Assembly: GCA_963722905.1 (NCBI GenBank)
Contig: CAVROT010000005.1
Coordinates: 62,001 to 126,000 of the forward strand
Source of the DNA: CAVROT01 sp963722905
Lineage (GTDB): Bacteria > Pseudomonadota > Alphaproteobacteria > Rhodobacterales > Rhodobacteraceae
Length of the DNA stretch: 64,000 nucleotides
Direction: 5' to 3'
The notes under the pieces: model-generated
Database searches by the model: none
What the model saw: the letters and a program-made list of their open reading frames with translations, nothing else
Told to the model about the DNA's origin: nothing
Made by a program: the position numbers and the translations under genes
Shown here: positions 59,480 through 64,000 of the stretch, in pieces
Numbering within the stretch: the first letter of the stretch is position 1
Layout of the letters: the number at the start of each line of letters is the position of its first letter

Positions 59480-60855
59480 CAGAAGAAGTCGATCGACACC
59501 TGGAACAGGCGTTCGACCTCGGGGATGTCGTCGGCCAGCGCGAAGAGGACGATCACGTCGCCCTCGACGATCCGCGTGCCGCCCGCGGGCTTCAGCACCG
59601 TGTCGCCGCGCAGCACCGCGCCCACCAGCGCGCCTTCGGGGAAGTCGATGTCGCGGATGGCCTGCCCCGCGATGGGCGAGGTCGACAGGACCTGCGCCTC
59701 GATCACCTCGGCCTCGGCATCGCCGATGGCGTAGACGCCGCGCACCCGACCGTGACGGATGTGGCGCAGTATGCTGCTGACTGTGGTCGAGCGCGGATTG
59801 ATGTAGGCGTCGATGCGCAGCGGCGCCATCAGCGGCCCCAGCGTGGGATCGTTGACGAGGCAGATGGCCATCGCGCAGCCCGCGGACTTGGCCCGCACGG
59901 CGGCCAGCAGATTGGTCTTGTCGTCGTCCGTCACGCACAGCACCGCGTCGGCGCGCGCGATGTTGGCCTCGGCCAGAAGCTCCATGTTCAGCCCGTCGCC
60001 GTTCAGCACGATGGTCCGCTCCAGCGCGTCGGCGGCCATCTCGGCGCAGCGGCGGTTGCGCTCGATCATCTTGACGCGGACACGGTCGGCGCGGCTTTCG
60101 AGGGCGCGCGCGACCGTCAGCCCGACATTGCCACCGCCGATGATGACGACCCGCTCGATCCGGCCCACGGTCTTGCCGAATATCTCCAGCGTGCGGTCCA
60201 CGTCCTCGCGGTGGGCGATGACGTAGATCTGGTCTGCGGCGAAGAGCTGGTCCTTGGGTTCGGGGACGAACAGCCGCTCGTTTCGCCGGATGCCCACGAC
60301 GCGCGCGCGCAGGGTCGAGAACAGATCGGTCAGCTGCTTCAGCGGCGTGTTCAGTACCGGGCAGTCGTCATCCAGAACGATCCCGAGTAGCTGGACCCGC
60401 CCGTCGAGGAAGCTTTGCGTGTCGAAGGCCGAGGGCGCGGAGAGGCGGCGGAGCGCCGCCTCGGCCACCTCCTTCTCGGGCGAGATGACGACGTCGATGG
60501 GCATGTGATCGCGCCGGTAGAGGTCGGAATAGATGGCCGTGAGGTAGCTTTGCGCGCGCAGACGGGCGATCTTGCGCGGGACGGCGAAGACGGAATGGGC
60601 CACCTGGCATGTGACCATGTTGACCTCGTCCGAATGGGTGGCCGCAATGATCATGTCGGCGTCGCGCGCGCCCGCGCGGTCGAGGATGTCGGGATAGCTG
60701 GCGAAGCCGGCGATGCCCTGGACGTCCAGCGTGTCGGTCGCGCGGCGGATGAGGTCGGCGTCGCTGTCCACGACGGTGACGTCGTTGCGCTCTCCCGACA
60801 GGTGCTTGGCGATCTGCCAGCCGACCTGCCCCGCACCGCAGATGATGACCTTCAT
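59479..60855 (-). CDS. trkA: Trk system NAD-binding regulator TrkA
   Basis: A 458-residue cytoplasmic protein with two RCK units: KVIICGAGQVGWQIAKHLSGERNDVTVVDSD at the N-terminus and VVIIGGGNVGLTVARALE in the second half, each followed by a TrkA_C domain. It binds NAD(H)/nucleotides and gates TrkH. GGGCGGGA precedes ATG 60855. It is the first gene of the trkA-trkH-hfq-hflX run. Confidence 0.96.
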   Translation of the reverse strand: MKVIICGAGQVGWQIAKHLSGERNDVTVVDSDADLIRRATDTLDVQGIAGFASYPDILDRAGARDADMIIAATHSDEVNMVTCQVAHSVFAVPRKIARLRAQSYLTAIYSDLYRRDHMPIDVVISPEKEVAEAALRRLSAPSAFDTQSFLDGRVQLLGIVLDDDCPVLNTPLKQLTDLFSTLRARVVGIRRNERLFVPEPKDQLFAADQIYVIAHREDVDRTLEIFGKTVGRIERVVIIGGGNVGLTVARALESRADRVRVKMIERNRRCAEMAADALERTIVLNGDGLNMELLAEANIARADAVLCVTDDDKTNLLAAVRAKSAGCAMAICLVNDPTLGPLMAPLRIDAYINPRSTTVSSILRHIRHGRVRGVYAIGDAEAEVIEAQVLSTSPIAGQAIRDIDFPEGALVGAVLRGDTVLKPAGGTRIVEGDVIVLFALADDIPEVERLFQVSIDFF

Positions 60856-61037
60856 TCCCGCCCTCGCCCCGTCCGCCGCGGCCCGATCGGCGCGCTGCCG
60901 GCCGACCGCCGATGCGGTGCGATCCAGGCGGCGCCGCACCCCGGCGGACCCAAAAAAATTTACAATCTGCCTGCCGTATGGTAACCCCTTGGGGGGTGCC
61001 GTCGCGGGGCCGCGACCCATTGTCGAGGAAGCATTAC

Positions 61038-61592
61038 ATGAACGCTATCCGCACCGCCATGCTGGGATCCGTCGCGGTCCTGGCCACCGCCTGCGTCGAT
61101 CCGACCGCGAATACCCGGGGCCAAACCGTCGCGTCCGCCGAATCCCCGGCCTCCGGCAGCCAATCGCGAAGGATGAACGACGACCGGAACCGAAACGACG
61201 CCAGCGGACAACGCGGCGCCGGCGACAGCGGTAGGTCCGGCGGCGGAACTTCGGGCGGCGGGACATCTGGCGGCGGCGGGACGTCCGGCGGTGGAAACTC
61301 GGGCGGCGGCGGGACCTCAGGCGGCGGCGGGACGTCCGGCGGTGGGAATTCAGGCGGTGGAAACTCAAACGGTGGGACCTCGGGCGGCGGCGGGACCTCG
61401 GGCGGCGGCGGGACGTCCGGCGGTGGAAACTCAGGCGGCAGTGAAAACGCGGGCGGCGGCAATTCGGGCGGCGGCGGTACGTCTGGCGGCGGAGGAACGT
61501 CGGGCGGCGACGGCGATGGAGGCAGCAAGGGCGGCGGCGGTGGCGACGATCGCGACGACGGCGGGGACGACAACGACGACAACTGGGGCTAG
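61038..61592 (+). CDS. Gly-rich repeat lipoprotein
   Basis: A 184-residue protein. MNAIRTAMLGSVAVLATAC is a lipoprotein-like signal with Cys19 as probable lipidation site. Residues ~20-65 are polar; ~65-165 are a repeat of GGGTSGGG/GGGNSGGG units; the tail is acidic (DDRDDGGDDNDDNWG). No enzymatic motif. The repeat would form a flexible surface tether or interaction zone. The caspase-domain gene starts 3 bp after its stop, so the two are cotranscribed and probably cooperate. Confidence 0.7.
   Translation: MNAIRTAMLGSVAVLATACVDPTANTRGQTVASAESPASGSQSRRMNDDRNRNDASGQRGAGDSGRSGGGTSGGGTSGGGGTSGGGNSGGGGTSGGGGTSGGGNSGGGNSNGGTSGGGGTSGGGGTSGGGNSGGSENAGGGNSGGGGTSGGGGTSGGDGDGGSKGGGGGDDRDDGGDDNDDNWG
61236..61530 (+). 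repeat. GGCGGCGGGACNTCNGGCGG-type tandem repeat
   Basis: About 300 bp of tandem and interspersed units of 15-30 bp (GGCGGCGGGACGTCCGGCGG, GGTGGAAACTCGGGC and variants) encoding Gly-Gly-Gly-(Thr/Asn)-Ser. High similarity between units at DNA level suggests recent expansion and possible length variation. Confidence 0.85.
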
Positions 61593-61595
61593 GCC

Positions 61596-63914
61596 GTGAC
61601 CGTAATCACGCTCCGCTGGGCGGTGCTGGGCGGCGCGCTGTCGGTCCTGCCCCTCGCCGCCCATGCCGATGCCACGTCGGCGCCGCCGCAGGACGTGGCT
61701 GTCGTGATCGGCATCCAGGCCTACGACCATGTCGACGACCTCTCCAACACCCGCGCGGACGCCCAGGCGATCGCCGCGATGATGGCGGGGTTCGGATACG
61801 ACGTTCACGCGGGCTACGACCTCGACAAGGAAGGGGTCGAGGCGCTGCTGCGGCGCGCCATTCTGAACATCCGCGACGATGCGCGGGTCTTCTTCTTCTA
61901 CGCCGGCCACGGCATCCAGATCGGACGGCGCAACTACCTGTTGACGCGCGAGGCGACGTTCGACGACACGTCCGATCTGCCGTTCCAGTCGGTCACGCTC
62001 GACCGGGTCTCGACGCTGCTGGGCGCCCGGTCGGGGTCGCAGCTGCTGATGCTCGACAGCTGCCGCAACAACCCCGTGGCCGACGCGCAGCTCACCGCGA
62101 CCCTTGGCGCGGAGCTCTACGAGGCCCGCGAGGGGTTCGAGGTGTTCCGCCCTCCGCTCAACACGCTGGTCGCTTTCTCGACCTCACCGGGCGAGATCGC
62201 ACTGGACGGCGGCGCGGGCGGGCACAGCCCCTATACCGCCGCCGTGCTGGACAGGTTCGCGTCGCGCGCGTCCGACGATGCCATGGCCGTCCTGACGGAC
62301 GTCCGCGCGCGGGTCTACGAGGCGACAGCGAACCGGCAGGTCCCGTGGGAAAGCTCCACCCTGATCGGGCCCATCACCCTCGGCCCCGCGCGCGACCCCG
62401 CTGCGTCCGCGAGCGTCCCAGGGGCGTTGGACGACGGCGACGGCGACGGCGCGGCGCGCGGCCTCGCGCTGGCCGCCCTGCCCGCCGCGGTCGCGATCCG
62501 CGCCGACCTGGACCGCACCGTCGACCTGACGCCCGCGCTCGGCGTGGCCCTGGCCGGCGCCACGACGGTCGAGGTCGTCGGCCAGCCCGATATCGGCACC
62601 ATCAGCGTTGACGCGGGCCGCCTGTCCTTCGCCCCGCGGCTGGAGGAGATCGCGACGGCGACGCGCCTGCCCGCCGATCTGACCGGGCAGGCGCGCCTGC
62701 GCCTGGTCCGGGACGGCGCGGCGCGCGAGCTGACCGTCGACCTCACGCTGCGCCCGCATGCCTGCGACGTCGAGGCGGGCGCGCCGCTGGACCCGCAGGG
62801 CGTCGGGCTGCACCGTTTCCCCGACCAGCTGCGCCCCGCAGCCACCCGTGCGGCCTGCGAGGCCGCCGTCGCCGAGGCACCCGGAACGGGACGCTTCCAT
62901 TTCCAGCTGGGCCGCGCGTTGCAGGCACGCGGCGACCTGGCGGACGCCTATGCCGCCTATGCCCGGGCGGCGGATTTGGGCCACGTCCGGGCGAACGACG
63001 CCATGGCGTTCCTGCACGTCTCCCCCGTCGTGGATCCAGGCGCGACCGGCATCGCGCACGACCGCGATCGGGCCTATGCCCTGTGGGAGGTCGGCGTCGC
63101 CGCGGGGGACCCCTATGCGCTGCACGCACTCGGCTACCGACTGCTGGAACGGGGCGAGGACGCGACCGCGCGCGACCGCGGGTTCGAGCTGCTGAGCCGC
63201 GCGCTGGAGCTCGGCCATACCTACGCGATGAACAACCTCGGGATGTACTTCCTGGGCGAGGACACGGCCGACCGGCAGCCCGAAAGGGGGATGGCCTATC
63301 TGCGCGCCTCGGCCGCGCGGGGCGACATCTACGGCGTGGCCAACCTCGGTCGCGTGCGCCTGCTTGGCCTCGACGGCCAGGCGCCCGACACCGAGGCGGC
63401 CGAGGCGTTCTACAGCGCCGCGGCAGATGCCGGCCACCCGACGGCGCCGACCGCGCTGGGTCGGATGGCCGAGCGGGGGCAGACGGCGACGCCGGGCCCC
63501 CGCGCCGCGGTGGGCTGGTACGACATGGGACTCGCGCGCGGCGATGCCTGGGGCGGAGCGAACGGCGCCTACCTGACGGCGAACGACCTGCCCGGCGCCG
63601 CACCATGGGAGGCCGCGGCACGGGCCGGCAAGGCGCTGGCATTGAACCACGCCCGCGCCGGCGCGGCGGCCGTCAAGGTGCTGGACGGCCTGCCCGGTGG
63701 CGCCGAGGACGCGGCCGCGCAGGCGATCCTGGCGGCCCTGGGCGAGGACATCGCGGTGGACGGCGCCTTCGGCCCGGCCTCGCGCGATGCGCTGGTGCGG
63801 CGGGCCACGGCCAACGGCATCCCGGTGCCGCCCGGCATGGACGCGCGCGCCAGGCTGATCCTGGCCGCCCGCATCCATTTCGCCGAGAACCCGGTGCGCG
63901 TGGACCTGTTCTAG
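61596..63914 (+). CDS. Secreted caspase-domain protein with Sel1 repeats and peptidoglycan-binding end
   Basis: A 772-residue protein. Signal peptide at 1-24 (LGGALSVLPLAAHADA). Residues ~34-255: caspase-like C14 domain with His105 (FFFYAGHGIQIG) and Cys156 (LLMLDSCRNNP). Residues ~275-385 are a less defined beta region. Residues ~400-690 hold Sel1-like repeats (DAYAAYARAADLGHVRANDAMAF, AMNNLGMYFLGEDTADRQPERGMAYLRASAARGDIYGVANLGRV). Near the end VDGAFGPASRDALVRRATA resembles a PG_binding_1 helix bundle. GTG 61596 follows the lipoprotein gene by 3 bp. Orthocaspases are often stress or immunity proteases; export and wall binding suggest a periplasmic role. Confidence 0.85.
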   Translation: MTVITLRWAVLGGALSVLPLAAHADATSAPPQDVAVVIGIQAYDHVDDLSNTRADAQAIAAMMAGFGYDVHAGYDLDKEGVEALLRRAILNIRDDARVFFFYAGHGIQIGRRNYLLTREATFDDTSDLPFQSVTLDRVSTLLGARSGSQLLMLDSCRNNPVADAQLTATLGAELYEAREGFEVFRPPLNTLVAFSTSPGEIALDGGAGGHSPYTAAVLDRFASRASDDAMAVLTDVRARVYEATANRQVPWESSTLIGPITLGPARDPAASASVPGALDDGDGDGAARGLALAALPAAVAIRADLDRTVDLTPALGVALAGATTVEVVGQPDIGTISVDAGRLSFAPRLEEIATATRLPADLTGQARLRLVRDGAARELTVDLTLRPHACDVEAGAPLDPQGVGLHRFPDQLRPAATRAACEAAVAEAPGTGRFHFQLGRALQARGDLADAYAAYARAADLGHVRANDAMAFLHVSPVVDPGATGIAHDRDRAYALWEVGVAAGDPYALHALGYRLLERGEDATARDRGFELLSRALELGHTYAMNNLGMYFLGEDTADRQPERGMAYLRASAARGDIYGVANLGRVRLLGLDGQAPDTEAAEAFYSAAADAGHPTAPTALGRMAERGQTATPGPRAAVGWYDMGLARGDAWGGANGAYLTANDLPGAAPWEAAARAGKALALNHARAGAAAVKVLDGLPGGAEDAAAQAILAALGEDIAVDGAFGPASRDALVRRATANGIPVPPGMDARARLILAARIHFAENPVRVDLF

Positions 63915-63953
63915 CCCCATGGGCGGACATGGCGCCCGGCGGGGACCTTTCCG

Positions 63954-64000
63954 CTAGGCCCCCGACAGGAACGCCGCAAACGCCGCGTTGAACGCCTCGG
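63954..64000 (-). CDS. 3' end of a minus-strand gene, possibly alpha/beta hydrolase
   Basis: Only the last 15 residues are in the window: EAFNAAFAAFLSGA then TAG (63956-63954). The pattern P-E-x-F-N-x-x-x-x-x-F-L at the extreme C-terminus is common in alpha/beta-hydrolase-fold enzymes, but the evidence is slight. Confidence 0.35.
   Translation of the reverse strand, partial: EAFNAAFAAFLSGA

Noticed and set aside
61034..61582. Pro-rich minus-strand ORF (PPPEVPPPPE repeats)
   Set aside because: Reverse frame of the Gly-rich repeat; the plus frame has a lipoprotein signal and operon context.

Overview
The window is a very GC-rich stretch of bacterial chromosome. Its gene families, the fused TrpE-TrpG anthranilate synthase, the PuuD-type urate oxidase with a cytochrome c tail, the bhc (beta-hydroxyaspartate cycle) cluster and recurrent GGAGTATTTT..GACAGGATGA intergenic elements all point to an alphaproteobacterium of the Rhodobacteraceae/Roseobacter group. 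This assignment is inferred from gene content; no 16S or database comparison was possible. There are no phage, transposon or CRISPR signatures; the region reads as a metabolic and transport chromosome segment.

Layout. 0-9.4 kb: 3' end of an SMP-30/gluconolactonase, ilvD, fadH, four small or accessory proteins, and trpE(G) on the minus strand. 9.7-15.2 kb: a probable envelope/general-stress block (24-aa membrane peptide, DUF883-like, holin-X-like and DUF3618 proteins ending at a strong terminator; YihY/BrkB; an OmpA-like and a Sel1-repeat protein). 15.4-17.7 kb: two minus-strand Pro/Ala-rich ORFs that look like halves of one protein. 18.0-28.5 kb: ureide and glyoxylate block, with puuD-hiuH, puuE::uraD-allA, bhcABCD with divergent bhcR, and allE. 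28.8-38.3 kb: M20 hydrolase, dipeptide-type ABC transporter whose binding protein carries a one-base frameshift, aldehyde dehydrogenase, SDR and cupin. 38.3-46.8 kb: P1 peptidase, lolD/lolC-E, orphan Tat-exported binding protein, aldose sugar dehydrogenase, EamA and LysE exporters. 46.9-52.9 kb: a complete branched-chain-amino-acid type ABC transporter (livJGFHM) followed by a MobA/MocA-like transferase and tRNA-Leu(CAA). 53-61 kb: YpfJ metalloprotease, YqaA, DsbB, thioesterase, DUF1801, and trkA-trkH-hfq-hflX. 61-63.9 kb: a Gly-rich repeat lipoprotein and a secreted caspase-Sel1-peptidoglycan-binding protein. The window ends in the 3' tip of another minus-strand gene.

How it works together. 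The most coherent system is the 18-28.5 kb block. PuuD, HiuH, UraD and PuuE take urate to allantoate, AllE and AllA take ureidoglycine to urea plus glyoxylate, and BhcA-D convert two glyoxylate into a C4 acid through the beta-hydroxyaspartate cycle. The purine pathway therefore ends in the substrate of the cycle encoded inside the same block, which would let purines serve as a carbon source as well as a nitrogen source. Allantoate amidohydrolase is the one step not seen.
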